From Chromera velia (Eukaryota; Sar; Chromeraceae), in contig JAHBMJ010000280.1 in assembly GCA_018398765.1 (NCBI GenBank), positions 10,001 through 51,402 on the forward strand: DNA of 41,402 bases, written 5' to 3'. The translations under genes were made by a program, and so were the position numbers. Below, piece by piece: positions 29,713 through 41,402 of this stretch. Numbering within the stretch: position 1 is the first letter of the stretch; each line of letters starts with the position of its first letter. Below the pieces are notes generated by a model. It saw only the letters and a list, made by a program, of their open reading frames with translations. It had not been told where the DNA came from and ran no database searches.

Positions 29713-32700
29713 AGACCAAAGTGAATGAGTGAGGGAGAAATGAATGAGTGAACGACTCAATCTTTTTGCTCCGTGAGATTGCACGATTTTCGCGAGTGAT
29801 GGAGCGTGTTTCCTGGATCAGTAGACGAGCCGAGGGAACACCAGGCACAGAAGGAAAAGAGAGGAATGAAAAAAGGAAGGGAGAAGAGAGAGGAAGGAAG
29901 AAAAATGACTGACGAAGTGGGGGGGGCGTCCCCAGACGCCGACACAGACGCCGCAACTTCCCCGATCAACGACCCCGAGCCTCCGTGGCCCTCACTCAGG
30001 TGTCTCCCTGAGGTGCCCCCAAAGCCCCCGCGCTGTTGCTGCGGGTGTTGGTATTGAGGAGCAGCAGAGGACGAGAAGAGGTGCACGCCTGATGACGGCA
30101 CGCCCCCTCTGCCTCCCCGTGACCCTCCCGGGCCTTTCAGGTCGCCGTCCTTGCCTCTTTCCGCCCCTTCATCGCCGTTCCCCTCTCCCTCTGTGTGCAG
30201 GCCGCCAACACTTTTTTCCTTCTCCTTCGCTTTCTCGCGGAGGAGAGCCTGCCTCACTTTTCGCTCGCGTTCCTTCTGAGATGGTCAGGCGAGAAGACGG
30301 AGCAGAAACGACCGCACGCACAAGGAGAGACCGTCAGGGAAACAAGCGGGCAGGCAAAGAGGCAAGCATACAGGCGGTGAAAAAAGAAACGAAACGCACA
30401 TTATTGCAGTTACCCCACTCGATTATTTTTGCGGCCCTCGTGAAAAGCATTTGACCATCCATCCGTCCCCGTTTGGAAAAAAAAAAAAAACGAAAAGAAA
30501 AGCACAGTATGGAGACGACCACTGAGGAAAATCCCAGCCGTGGAATCAAACGGATGGCGTGGATACATGCGAATAGAGAGAGACGCGTGAACGCACAGTA
30601 TCCGATCAGCAGTCACTCTGTTTGTGTGTCAACCTCTCCCACATGAGCTCACCTCCCGGAGCAGAGTCAGAGATCCTGAGCAGGCCCCTCCACCGCCACT
30701 TGCCCCGTCACCTTCTCCTTCCCGTCTGCCTTTAGGCTCCCTCTCTGCGCGTCTGTGCGTTGGTGCCTGGTAGTCTGAAGGCCCCCCCGGATGGCCTGCC
30801 GAAGCTCCTGGACCAGGGGGTGCTCCTGCTCCAGCACTTCCTGTCCGATTCGCACGCAACACGGCGTCTGCAAGCCGAAGAATGCGCGCGTCCCTCTCCG
30901 CTATCGTTGTATCCCTTTCGGCAACCTGCAGGCCGAATTATTGTTGTAATAAGGTGAAAAACAATTCTAGTTGCAGAAAGACAGAGAGACAGAAAGGTTA
31001 TGAGGTGTTTGGAAGTCCTTAGGAAGCGTCAGATAGAGATGATATGCCCCAGAATCTATTTGTATGCCAAGGGAAAAGACGTCATTCAAAGATCAGAAGA
31101 CAGAACGCCCATCGACGAGCCGGGGAAGCCGGAGACAGACAAAAAGCTTTTTTCGGGTCTGTCTGCATTCACTTTGGATACCAAATAAAAAAAAAATAAC
31201 CCTCTGTTTCCTTTCGCCCTGCAGCAACGAAAGATGTCACCTGCAGTCTCAGGCTTCGCAGCATTCTCTCTTCCTCCATGCGCTTACTCCCCCACTCACT
31301 CACCTCCTGCCGGAGCCTTTCCTTCTCTTCGATTGCCGTCGACAGAGCGGACCTCAGCTGGGAAATCACGTCTCTCTGACTCTGCAGGAACACACACATT
31401 GACAAAAAGGAAGGCCCAGAAAGAAAAGAAGAGTCAAACCAGAACGCACATGTGTCGTAGAACAGAAACGAGAGGAGGGTATCCACAAGAAAGAGGGGCA
31501 GCTCAAGCAAAGCGCCGATTGACTAGAGTTGACTGTGTGCAGCTCACGAAGCAAGCACACTTAGTTCCCTCTGTTCGTCGATGTCAAACGTGCTTTTGAA
31601 GTCTCTCTTGACTCACATCGCAGAGTGCCTGCAGATCTCCGGAACGAAGAGGAGGAGCAGGCCTCGTAGCTCCTTCCCTCTCCCTGTTGTGAAGAGGAAG
31701 AGGAAGAGGGTGCACTTCCCCAGCAGATTCAACTGTCCCTTCGTTCTGCCTTCGTCTTTTCCGTGCGCTTCCCTCCAGAGCGGGATTCCAATTCCCCCCA
31801 CCGTCTCTTTCCTTCTCCTCTTCCCTTTCCCTCAGATCTGCCTCCTCAGACAACACGCCCTCCTCCCCCCGTCCTCCCGAACGGTGACGCAGCACAGTCG
31901 GGGGGGGGCCGTCAGACTCTTCGTCCTCCTCCTCCGGCCTCTCTCTTCCTCTTCCCGTTCCTCTCCATGTACCCCCCTGGCCCACAGTGTCGTCCTCCAG
32001 ACCTCGAGCGCCTCCCTCAACAACGGCAGAGGAATCCGGCGGTCCAAAACGCGGGGGCGAGGTTGAGGCACCCTGGTCGTTCGCATGCACAATGGGAGGG
32101 AGGGAAAACGTATGGAGATGTGTCTTATGATTGGAAGGCCGCTTTTCTATTTCAAGGAAACCGACGTGGGACACTTGCTTGGATTCACCGAAAGAACCAG
32201 AACCAGCCACCTAAGCATCATCAGCGTCCTTGTAAGAGGGCGCAGTGATGTAGTGGACACGTCAAGCCACTTACATGATGGGAGACGGAAAAAAGAGGAA
32301 CACCTAAGGAGCACAGGAAGATGACGGAGAATCAGTCATCCAGAAAGTCGGAATCAATCATGCGATTTAGAGACAGAAAGAAAGAAAAGGTGGCGAACCT
32401 CAAATCCCCGAGGATAAGGGCCTCTCTCTTTGTCCCTGCAGTCCCCTCCGCCCCCTCCCCCTCCCCCCTGCTGCTGTTGAGCGTTCATCACCGCCAGGGG
32501 CTGGGAGGGGACCTGTTGCATCGTGCACTGGCTGTGCGTCTGGGGCTGCAGGCGAATATTCTTCGCCCGATTGGCGTACCTGGAAGGGCGCATGCACGGG
32601 CAGCAAAATGTGCTTTTGTTGGACAGCATGGTCTTGCGAGACGTGGCGTAGGCGTACGTGGAGGCACAGAGGAACGTTCACTCCTTCCTGCCTCTCTCAA

Positions 32701-32788
32701 AGAAAGCGCCACTGGCAAAAAGAAGAGGAATGTGAATGAACGCAAACGAAAAATTCAACAAACGACCGACCGACACAGACAGAGAGAC

Positions 32789-32839
<51 letters not shown>

Positions 32840-32884
32840 AAGAAAGAAAGAAAGAAAAAAAAAAAAAGAAAAGAAAGAAAGCTG

Positions 32885-32954
<70 letters not shown>

Positions 32955-35900
32955 AAAAAAAAAAAAAAGAAAGCTGCAAACAAACAAACAAACAAACAAA
33001 CAAAGAAAGAAGAAAAGGCAACAACATCTAGAGACCCACAGGAGCACTGCCAAACAGCCAGACGGAAACCCAGGCGAACACAGGCGGGTGGAGATAACGG
33101 TAAACAAAGCAACGAACGCACTTGAGGGTGTTGTGAGACTCCTCATAAGCAAGCACCCCAGGATGCACGTTGGCAATCATCACCACCAGGCAGTCTCCTT
33201 CAAGAGAATTCTTCAGCAGGTGAGTCAGCTGCATAAATACCATGCCGCAACAGCATGCCCTCCCTTACATGCAGTGAGGACGGGTGCATGGGAATTGCGA
33301 AAAACCACAAATGAAGAGGGAGCAGATCGAGAGAATTGAAGTGTAATTTGGACCTCCAAGCAGTGAACAGAGACATGCAGCAGTGGTAGCTTCTTAAACA
33401 AGAGAAAATATTAGATGGACAACCAGACATGCGCGGAACAAAAAAAATGAAGTCTCTGCCCTCTCGCCGTTTTCAAAAGAAGAAAGAGGGGATGTCTGTC
33501 CCTGCATTCCGAGGTCAAACCAAACGGCTGCAAGCGCGTTATGAAAGTATCTCCAAAAAGGAGAAAAGAAAAGAGACAGAGCGTGCCGAGACCATGACTC
33601 GCATACAGGTGCTACGTGCTCCAGAAAATTTGACAGATCGGCTCAGCAAACATATGCACCATCAACTACCATAAACGTACACGGACACAGACGGTCATCA
33701 TAAAAAAAAGGCCCCTCGGTCTGGCGCTTCTGACCCGGTTTTTTTGTTTTCATCGAGTTCATATTGCCTAGAGGAACACAAACAATATGTATCAAACAAT
33801 CTCTCTCTCTCTCTCTCTCCCCGATCTCCTGACCTTGCTGTCCCGATACTTGACCTTCGCGAGGGCACCCCCTGCACCTTTGGAGGCACCCCCCCCTCCA
33901 GGAAGGCCACCGACCCCTGAGGCAGAGAGGCCCTGGTTGGAATGTTGGGTGTTCTCCTTCTCCTTCTGCACCCGGGCACGAAGAAGAATCAAAAAGGACA
34001 AACAAAAACTTGCAAGCTAGGTTGGAATTTTGGCACGAAGGCAGTTAGTGAGGAAGGTTTCTCTCTCGACTTTAAATTGCGCAACTGCAACAGTGCAAAA
34101 ATTTTCGGCTGAAAGCATCAATCAAACCTCCACACGAAGCAGAAGCGTTCTTTCTGTCTGTCTGCCCACCCCCCCCTCGACGTGTGTGCCTGCATGTGTA
34201 TTCATTCATTTCTGCAGTCCCCCGAATCGACCCTCCCTCGCACCTTGTGAAACTCTCTGTCGGCTCTGCTGCCGAGGGCGTTTATGCAGTTCGCAAGGGC
34301 AAGGAGAGACCTGCATGCGCGCATTAAAGTTCGGGAAAATGGAGCCATTATCAGAGGATAAAAAGACTCACACTCTCACCCGTGCCCCCTTTCCTTTTGC
34401 GGAACCACAAGAAAAACCAACAGCAGATCGAAGTATCAGCTACATACCACACCGAAACAAAGAAAAAAGCGGGGGGTCTGAAAGGACAATCCAGAGAGAG
34501 CTGTCACTGCTCTCAAACAAAACAGGGCCATGCAGAAAAAAGGAAATTAAGTCCATATCCCCATGCATGATCAAAAGGCCGAGACAACAAAAAGTAAGTA
34601 AGGGAAAAAACAAAAGAAGCACCGCCTCAGTCTCGTGTACCTCTTTCTTGTCCTACTGCATGCCCACCTGTTGATGTGCGCCCCCTCCCTCAGCTGCGCT
34701 CCCCTATTTTGAGTCACACAGGCCCGCTCCGAGCCTGCATTGACGCACGCCTCCTCGATGAACATGAAGAGAGAGACAGAACATGATTCTCCTTGTCTCT
34801 GGAGAAGAAAGAGGAGCTCCCTAAAACTTCTTGAATCCTTGTCACACCTTGAACGCTTTGGAAGAGAGCAAGGCAACCAAGCGGGCACGCTGGCACTCTC
34901 TTCCTGAAAGCTTCCAAAACTTCCCCCATTCCGCCCACTTATGAATGATCAGCCTTGACAAGATCATTCAAAGACACACACATACACACACACACACAGA
35001 GGGGGNGGGGGGGGGGGGGTCGACGAAGGGGGGGGGAAGGGAGGAAGGGAGAAAGGGAAGCGTGCATGCCTACTCCGGAAGGAGGGGAGAGAGACAGAGA
35101 GACGGACCCGCCAAGTCAATGAGGGACAGCTTGGCACGCTTCTTGACCGTCACCCCTGCAGCTCCCCCGCTTCCATTTCCATTGCCCCCCCCTTGGTTGT
35201 TCTGCGTCCGGTGTCTCTTCCCCCCCCTGCCTGTAGTCTGCTCTCCACCCGCCCCCACGACAGCGGAGGCAGAGGATGAAGAGGGGGTCGTCCGGGTGGT
35301 CGTTGTCACTTCACTCGAGACAACCAGTTGAAAGACCGCGTGCGATCTGCGCACACAGAGGAAGCAGGAAGCAGCCATAGAAACAGCACTGACTGGCATG
35401 ACTCAAGCCCGTTTCTTGACACACATCTACTCGAAGTCTGGAAGAGAGGGACACGTGAAGCTTTGAGTTCCAAGAAAAAACAAAACAGAAAAAAAAAAGA
35501 AGAGAAGGCTTCCCCACTGACCTCCCCGCAAACAAAGTACGACAGAAACACGAACGGATTCTTCTGTTGGCCAGCAGACGAGACAACTTGTTCGGAAATT
35601 GGGAGCGCAAACCACAGACAGACCGACACAGACAGACAGACAGACAGACAGACAGAAGAACCGACCTAGAAGAGACTTTGTTCGCAGCAGTAGATTCCAT
35701 TTTTCGGAGTCGAGATCCTCTCTGCATGCAGTGCACAAAGAAAGAAGACCAAATTCAGACAGAGAGAAGGGTAGGCGTTCAAGAAACGGACAAATGCGAT
35801 CGCATGGGGACAGCCATCCGAAATTCCACCTCTGCAGCAATCGAACATCCGAAAACTCGATCAAATGAACAAAAGATCCTCCCTCACATGAGACAATCAA

Positions 35901-38900
35901 CTCGAAAGCGTCTCTTCTCAGTTTCTTCCTTTCATGAACCGAGCTTGAACAAAGAGGCGTTTATTCCGTAGAGGCACACCAAGAAGTCCTTTGAAACCTT
36001 TGAGGATCACTCACTCACACCGACCTGCAGAGCCTGCAAAGCGGACTCGGCATCGAACACCTCGACCTCCGTGAGACCCGACACCTTCACCTGCATGAAT
36101 GAACAAATGCACAATGGGGGGAGTGCATGACGGATGGAAGGGGCATCCATCAGCAAGGAATTTTGTTTTGCTGTCTGTCGACCTGCCGCCGGTTCCTTCC
36201 GTCCTCTCTCCCTCCACCCCTTCGTTCCGTACTTTCCTTCAGTGCTTTCTCCTCGTCTTCGCATCCTTGCCTTGGTCCCTTCTTGCGTGCTTCACCTTGG
36301 ACCTTCCTTCTCAAGTATCGAGTGATCGATGCATTCGACCACTCAACAGAGAGAGCATGCACCCGGGTCGGGCGGACCCTAGGCCTCTTCCGAGCATGAC
36401 CTCATCAGAAGAAGCCAATGATGGCGGGAGAACGAACTTCGGTAGAAGACGGGGGCAAGTCAACTCAAAGTTGCATGCGTTTTTCCAAGTGCACCCTCGG
36501 CCGGGCGACAAACAGAAGACGTGCAGGAAGGAAAACTCATTGGAGGTTGAAGAGGAGAAGAGAAAGAGGCACAGCTCTCCCAGAATTGTCTGTCCGCTCT
36601 TTCACAGGGAGGGAGGGCAACAGAGGAGGGAAAAAGACAAAGATCCCATGGGTCCATCGACCCTCTTTTGTTCCTTCCATGCATCCTTATTTCTTTCTTT
36701 CTTTCTTTCTTTCGAGAGACACTCCAGGCACTCACCTCTGAGAGATCTTCCTGCACCTCACACACCTGCCCACTGGGGCTGAGCAGGTCTCTGCAGACTC
36801 ATACGAAGAGATACGGGGAGATAGCATAAAAGAAGAAGGAATCTAAAGGATGGAGTGGCCAAGTCAAGTGGGAGGAGAAAGAGCGAACACACAGAAAGAA
36901 AGCTTTACAAAATTAATTTGAAATATCTCGAAAGAGATGGGGAGGGCATCATTCAGAACGTAAGTGAACGAACAGGTACACGATCGAGGAGAGAGAGACC
37001 AGAGAGAAATAGACCGGGGGGGGGGGGAGGGCCATCCACCAACAAACAAACCAACCAGCTAACGGACCTGATGCTCTCATTGTAGACCTCCATGAAGCTC
37101 ACGGCAACGCGGACGTTCACCTGCTTAGTCGTCGAGGCCCCTCCCCCTGCCCCTGCCGCTCCCAAGTCTGGATCCAAATAATCCTCCTGCCTCCCTTCGG
37201 CTTCCTCTTCAAGACGCGCTTTTGCCTGAATGAACGAACGAACGAACGAATGAATGAATGCATGAATAAATGAATGAATAAATGAATGAATGAATGAATG
37301 AATGCGTGAATGAAAGAATGAATGAATGAATTCTGACAGGAAAGACGGGTCAATGTAGAGATTGAGAGTTGGGCGGACAGAGGCACACCGGGAATGAAGA
37401 TGACAAAGTCTGCATGCTCTCTTTAAATTTTCTGAGTTGAAACGAATTATGCGGAGGGGGACAGACACACTTGATCACGCAGACATCCAAACCAGACAGA
37501 CAGATTCTCTCGACGGAGGCATGCACCTCGGTATCTGCTGATTCATTCCTCTAGCTCCCTCTCGCTCTCCTTCCTGTTATTTTTCTCTCGAGTTCGCGGC
37601 ACCTGTATACGCGCATCTGCGTGTGTATGTGTGAGTGTGCGTGCATGTGTGTGCCCACAAAGGCTTCCGGACCGAAAAGGCCCAATGCGCATAATCGGAT
37701 CAATTTATTAACAGTATATTTGTCTCTCCGAGCAGATGCAGAGTATATTTGCTTCTCCCTCCAAGCAGATGTAGAATATTTCATTTCCTCATGTCCAACT
37801 TCTCTTCTCTCTGCTTTTCTGTTCTCGCTCTCAGAGTCTCCGGCTGTTTCCTTTCTTTCTTTGTTTCTCACTGACTAACTGACTGAGTGACAGACTGATC
37901 CACTCACTCACTCACTTTGAACACGTCTCGAATCGCACGTCCGATGATGCCCTCTTCCTCTCCGGTGGTGCCCGTGCCCCCCCCTCCACCCAACATCGTG
38001 AACGTCTTTCCTGCTCCCGTAGCTCCGTACGCGAACACTGTGCCTGCATGCATCGGAAAGCGAGAAAGCAGCCAGAAAGAACTGAAATGAAAACAGAGGA
38101 CTCCTCCTGTCCTTCACCAGCACCTGATCTTCCTTCATTGCGCTTTCGCAAACATGGAAAGACAGACAGACGGAAGGAGATGTCCGCAAAGATCTTCAAA
38201 GAAGAAAAGAGTCACCAACCAACCGACCAACCATTCACTCCGCCCATCACCTTGTCGATGATGGGTCTTGCAGCGGCGCTGTAGATTTCCTCCTGCTGGC
38301 TCTCGGGGCCGAATGCTGCGTCAAACGCATACCTGCAGGCATGGACGTGCGCGTGCTTTCTTGTGCCGAATGAGTTTTCAAACGCAGCCGAACGAGGACA
38401 GAACAAATGTGGAAGGGCAAGCCTGAATGGATGGATGCATTTGAGCTTCTCTCAGAAGAAAAGAGAGTGGTGACAGAAGGGAGGAAGGAAGCACAAGGGA
38501 TGGAAGGGGGTAAAGGAATACGGCCGCGAAAGACGCTGACGTGAATGGACTTGCTCTTGACCCTCGCTGCTCGAATTCCTGCAGCTCTTTCTCTCGACTG
38601 CAAATCGTCAATCTGACTCCCCCCATCACCGATTTTTCTTCTTTATGCAACTGGCTGACTCGTTTCTTGTGGCCTGTTGGGATTTGAGGTACTGGAGCTG
38701 TCTCTTCGCAGGCTTGGCAATGGAGACCACCTTTGAATTCGTCAGGTGAATCACGTGCTGCTGGTCCTCCCCCAAAGGCCGGATGCGAACTGCAGCCAGG
38801 GAGAGGAGGGGGGGGGGGGAGATCTGTGCTGCTGGTTCTCTCCGGCTGTCGGATGCAGTAGTCACTGGTGCCGGAAGAGACAGTAACATTGCTGCTGTAG

Positions 38901-39766
38901 GAAGTGAATGGAGATTGAAGCAGGTCAGAAGACTGGCCTCCCGGGATGGCAAGAGCAGGCGCGCCCAGAAGGCCTGCGCGAGAGGGATGTCTATTTCTAG
39001 AACCTTTCGTGTTCTTCTTTGCGGACGAGCTGCCACCACCACTCCAAACGGATACACATACACACAGACACACACACACACACACCGATATATACACGCA
39101 CGCACAAGGACGCGAGGAAAGACGGATGGAGAGAGGCGGCAAAGGAGCGCCAGCAGCATCCAAACGATGGTGGTGTCGAGAAGCAAAAGACATCTGAGTA
39201 CACGGGGGGGCAGATTATCAAAAAAGAATCATGTACAAACCGTATTGAGTGCACCCAATGGCTTCTTCTGACAAAAAGCGAAACCTCTTCTGAGTCAAGG
39301 AGACGGCGTGCGAGGTTAATTTAATACATGGAGATGAGGGGACGCACACAAAAATGGGCACCAGGATTCGATTGGCAAATCTGCACAACATCCAGGGGGG
39401 TGATCTGTCTGCAGAAATGGAGACGGAACGAATAGACAGTCCCCTCAAAAGAAAGAGTGCCATTGCAATTGCTGGGATGAAATTTCCTTTCTGCCCTTCC
39501 GGACTGCAATACGCCCACGACAGAAAAAATAACCACAACGGACCAGCCACTTTCACATTGGAGGTGTCATCCAGTTTGCACAGAGTTGTAGAGGCAGCAT
39601 CAGAGAGGCAGCCGTCGTCCATGCTCTCATCAGCGGTCACAGTCTCCTTCAGATTCAGTCTGTCAAGCTGGAAGAGGGAGCTGAGGGGTGCAGTGCTCGC
39701 ATTGTCGATCAGGAACCGATCGCTCTCCCTTCCTCCCAAGCCATCCAATGGATTGTCTCTCCACAT
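29382..39766 (-). CDS. Kinesin-8-like motor protein, about 20 exons
   Basis: A microtubule motor of about 1,070 residues, motor at roughly 70-530. Exons: 39766-39544, 38789-38660, 38597-38562, 38332-38232, 38043-37916, 37225-37068, 36790-36736, 36090-36019, 35721-35666, 35346-35108, 34734-34668, 34310-34244, 33965-33834, 33228-33122, 32579-32399, 32072-31617, 31381-31241, 30925-30653, 30275-about 29944, 29652-29382. Phases match throughout. Seen in order: NVKVA|VRIRPL; YAFDAAFGPESQQEEIY; P-loop VFAYGATGAGKTFTML; VSFMEVYNESIRDLL; switch I SSRSHAVFQ; switch II LSLIDLAGSERA; INRSLLALANCINALGSR; YRDSK; LTHLLKNSLEGDC; NTLKYANRAKNI. NTLKYANRAK and the overall layout point to kinesin-8 (KIF18/19, Kip3). 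Gly/Ser-rich inserts sit in exons 6, 10 and 13. The tail has a coiled coil (VAERDTTIAERDARILRLAD). The exon 2/3 junction and the end of exon 19 are least sure. Confidence 0.85.
29678..29709. repeat. (CA)n microsatellite in kinesin intron
   Basis: A run of CA dinucleotides just upstream, on the minus strand, of the acceptor for the last kinesin exon. Confidence 0.9.
32776..33006. repeat. Compound (GACA)n/(GAAA)n/(CAAA)n microsatellite in kinesin intron
   Basis: About 230 bp of tetranucleotide blocks in the intron between exons 14 and 15. GACA and GAAA blocks each occur twice, with A runs between, and end in CAAA units. Long open frames across it (for example 32678-33121 on the minus strand) are repeat artefacts. 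Confidence 0.92.
34976..35039. repeat. (CA)n followed by long G run with an ambiguous base
   Basis: Inside the intron between kinesin exons 10 and 11. Base 35006 is N within a G run, showing that the assembly itself could not resolve this homopolymer. Confidence 0.95.
35625..35665. repeat. (GACA)n repeat beside a kinesin splice donor
   Basis: On the minus strand the intron after exon 9 opens with gtcggttcttctg and runs straight into (TCTG)n. The repeat starts within about ten bases of the donor. Confidence 0.85.
37226..37332. repeat. (ATTC)n repeat forming the acceptor tract of a kinesin intron
   Basis: On the minus strand about 100 bases of ATTC/GTTC units run directly into the cag acceptor of exon 6 (37225). 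They take the place of an ordinary polypyrimidine tract. Confidence 0.88.
37887..37915. repeat. (GTGA)n repeat at a kinesin splice donor
   Basis: On the minus strand the donor after exon 5 is gtgagtgagtgag, a tetranucleotide run in which the GT is the first unit. Looser repeats continue beyond it. Confidence 0.85.
38598..38659 (-). other. Short 62-base kinesin intron (predicted)
   Basis: Proposed between exon 2 (ending at 38660, donor gtcagcc) and the 36-base exon 3. It is far shorter than neighbouring introns. An alternative donor at 38629 would leave an implausible 32-base intron. The phase fits both options. Confidence 0.45.
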
Positions 39767-40403
39767 TCTGACGGATGTTGAAAAGCCCCTATGAAATCCA
39801 CACCTCTGAAAGAGCGTAAGAAAGGAAGGAATTAAACTGATGCCAAAGAAAACAGCGAAGAATACCTGTACAAGCTTTCTTTGGCACAGACCTCAAACCC
39901 TGTAAGCCTTTCTGCTCGGTCCTCCGTGGTCATAGAGGGACATAGTGGGATTGGGACGTGGTGGGTCGTCTGAGAGTCCAAGTAACATTGAGCAGTCGTC
40001 GATCAAACGCGCTTGAAACATCTTCAAACAGGGTGGCAGGGCCTCACCAATCGGACCATAATGATGGCTTACCTCATGCATGAGCGCTTTTTTTGGACCC
40101 CTCGATCGGGATGGGCCCCTCGCGCGGGATGGGCCCCTCGCGGGATGGGCCCTTCCGACGCATATGTGCTCCGGCGTGCATGCCTTATGGAAAATTTATG
40201 GAGACGGGGCCAGATGAATTCTGATAGGAGTTCGCTTTACAAGAAGAACCGATCAATTCTGACCGGCCCCGTACTGAGGCTCAGAAGCTGACATGATCAA
40301 GAAGGCGCCCTGAGCGTTGTGGGGTGGGTTTCGTTATTGTGTCTCCGTGTGCTTTGCACGGACTTCCGCTATCGTTTGCTTTTTCGACTTGACTCGCTCA
40401 AAA
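39767..40403. promoter_or_regulatory. Divergent promoter region of kinesin and GST-like genes
   Basis: 637 bases between two start codons pointing away from each other, so both promoters are expected here. It includes a small GC-rich tandem repeat (40108-40153). No TATA box was singled out. Confidence 0.45.
40108..40153. repeat. GC-rich tandem repeat, units of about 15-18 bp
   Basis: GGGATGGGCCCCTCGCGC is followed by two slightly shorter copies (GGGATGGGCCCCTCGC and GGGATGGGCCC). It lies in the intergenic region upstream of the GST-like gene. Confidence 0.8.
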
Positions 40404-41328
40404 ATGTGTCCCCGTCTCCTCACAGTTACTTGCCTCCTTTGCGTTCAAGTAGGTCTCTCTGCAATAAATATCTTGGACAAGAGGTCATGGGGGCAAAAAG
40501 GGGTGGTCCTGAAGTACTTTGACACGGGAAAGTACGCTGCAAGAGGAGGAATTCTTCGTCTCTGGCTTCGAGAGACCGGCATCCGTTAGTCGGCCCCCTC
40601 TCGTCCCTCTTACTCAAGGCTTGCCCAGCTGTTTGCCCCTTCCTCAGACCTTTCTCATCAGTTGCTATAGATGACTTTGAAGTTCATGCATGAGTGTGAC
40701 TCTGTCAGCAAGCGGCCTCCCCCGTTCGTGCGCCCTGCATGGAGACGGGACGTTTGTTTCCTTCTGAGAGCTCTCGTGTGTAGTAACCCTCAATCAGCCC
40801 ACAGGCTTTCATGTGATTGCATGCAGTCTTTTCTACCGTACATATTATCTCTGACCACTAAGCAAGGCCCATCCATGAACATTGAAGCTCTAACTGTTGT
40901 TGCGTGCAGCGTTTTCTGAAGAGACGGTGCCCCATGACGAGTGGCCTGCGTTGAAGGCGGAGTTGAAGGGGACGTGGGAGAATCCCACGGGGGAATTGCC
41001 GATGATGACCTACCAGGGAAAGAGCTTTTACGGTACAAACGCAATCGGGAGGTATCTGTCAAGGAAAGTGAAGGCGCGACACTTCTTCACGTCGTACGGG
41101 CAGAATGCCGAGGACGATTTCTGGGTCGATGTGGCGTTGGAGGAGACGCACTCGATGCACAACGACTGGGCAAAGTCTCTTGCGGGGAGTAACGTGAGAC
41201 TTTTCCCGAGAAAGACCGGGTTCTTCGGGAAAGTCAAGCGGGCAGTCGTGGGGGAGGGCCCGGGACCTGCAGCACGAAGAGCACGCATCCAGTATTTGAA
41301 GAGAGACAGAAAAGGTCGGTCGATCTAA
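40404..41328 (+). CDS. Glutathione S-transferase-like protein with signal peptide, two exons
   Basis: Exons 40404-40584 and 40910-41328 (phase 1; donor gttagt, acceptor gttgcgtgcag) encode about 199 residues. The spliced sequence fits a GST N-terminal thioredoxin fold: VVLKYFDTGKYAARGGILRL, WLRETGIPFSEE, HDEWPALK, then GELPMMTYQGK and AIGRYLSRK, the cis-Pro and SNAIxRYLA-like elements of sigma-type GSTs. GSTs conjugate glutathione to electrophiles. The Tyr after KYFD stands where the glutathione-activating Tyr is often found. The first 20 residues (MCPRLLTVTCLLCVQVGLSA) look like a signal peptide, so entry to the ER or a complex plastid is possible. The C-terminal half is short and basic (RKTGFFGKVKRAV). 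A donor-like AAAG|gtcggt just before the stop could mean a further exon beyond 41402. Confidence 0.7.
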
Positions 41329-41382
41329 TGGGAAGGGCTCCAATGACGCATTTTTTGTATCAGCTGCTTTGGAAGTGTGAAA

Positions 41383-41400
41383 ATTTGTGTGTGTGTGTGG
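41383..41400. repeat. (GT)n microsatellite at window end
   Basis: TGTGTGTGTG run at the right edge, in the 3' flank (or a further intron) of the GST-like gene. Confidence 0.85.
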
Positions 41401-41402
41401 GG

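Noticed and set aside
32678-33176. Open frames of up to about 160 residues of repeated SLSVCLSVC / FFLSFFLS
   Set aside because: Products of tetranucleotide repeats inside a kinesin intron; not hydrophobic membrane proteins.
1-41402. Bacterial or viral origin of the window
   Set aside because: Multi-exon genes with phase-consistent GT-AG introns, MMS19 and kinesin all indicate a nuclear genome. No viral genes were recognised.

Overview
The window is nuclear DNA of a microbial eukaryote. Coding regions are broken by GT-AG introns whose codon phases match across junctions, the proteins are eukaryotic families (MMS19, a kinesin, secretory multidomain enzymes, a SIAH-like RING), and there are many microsatellites and short inverted-repeat elements. 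Long G/C homopolymers inside exons, RNase-inhibitor-type LRRs and low-complexity protein inserts would suit an alga or protist of the chromerid/alveolate type. That assignment is an inference; no ribosomal RNA or organellar marker is present.

Layout: (1) 1-4231, plus strand, the 3' part of an MMS19 gene (cytosolic iron-sulfur cluster targeting). (2) 4765-7276, minus strand, a leucine-rich-repeat gene with stops and frameshifts, probably a pseudogene, with a possible distant exon near 10270-10449. (3) 7305-11169, no firm gene, purine-rich and microsatellite-rich. (4) 11170-23074, three large neighbouring genes for secretory-pathway enzymes, each pairing a methyltransferase with a glycosyltransferase-like domain: METTL24-like + GT15-like (plus), GT-like + EGF + SAM methyltransferase (minus), and EGF + SAM methyltransferase + Nucleotid_trans (minus). 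Three ~232-244 bp inverted-repeat elements lie around the middle gene. (5) 23654-26400, a frameshifted SIAH-like RING gene and unplaced exon-like pieces, with an orphan ORF on the other strand. (6) 26500-29381, AT-rich repeat territory with two candidate inverted-repeat elements. (7) 29382-39766, minus strand, a ~20-exon kinesin most like kinesin-8. (8) 40404-41328, plus strand, a glutathione-S-transferase-like protein with a predicted signal peptide, divergent from the kinesin.

The genes do not form one pathway. The exception is block (4): three adjacent, non-identical fusions of glycosyl transfer and methyl transfer, all apparently secretory, suggest a local set of enzymes making methylated glycans. 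This cluster is the best candidate for an undescribed system. A second theme is splice sites lying against tetranucleotide repeats in the MMS19 and kinesin genes.
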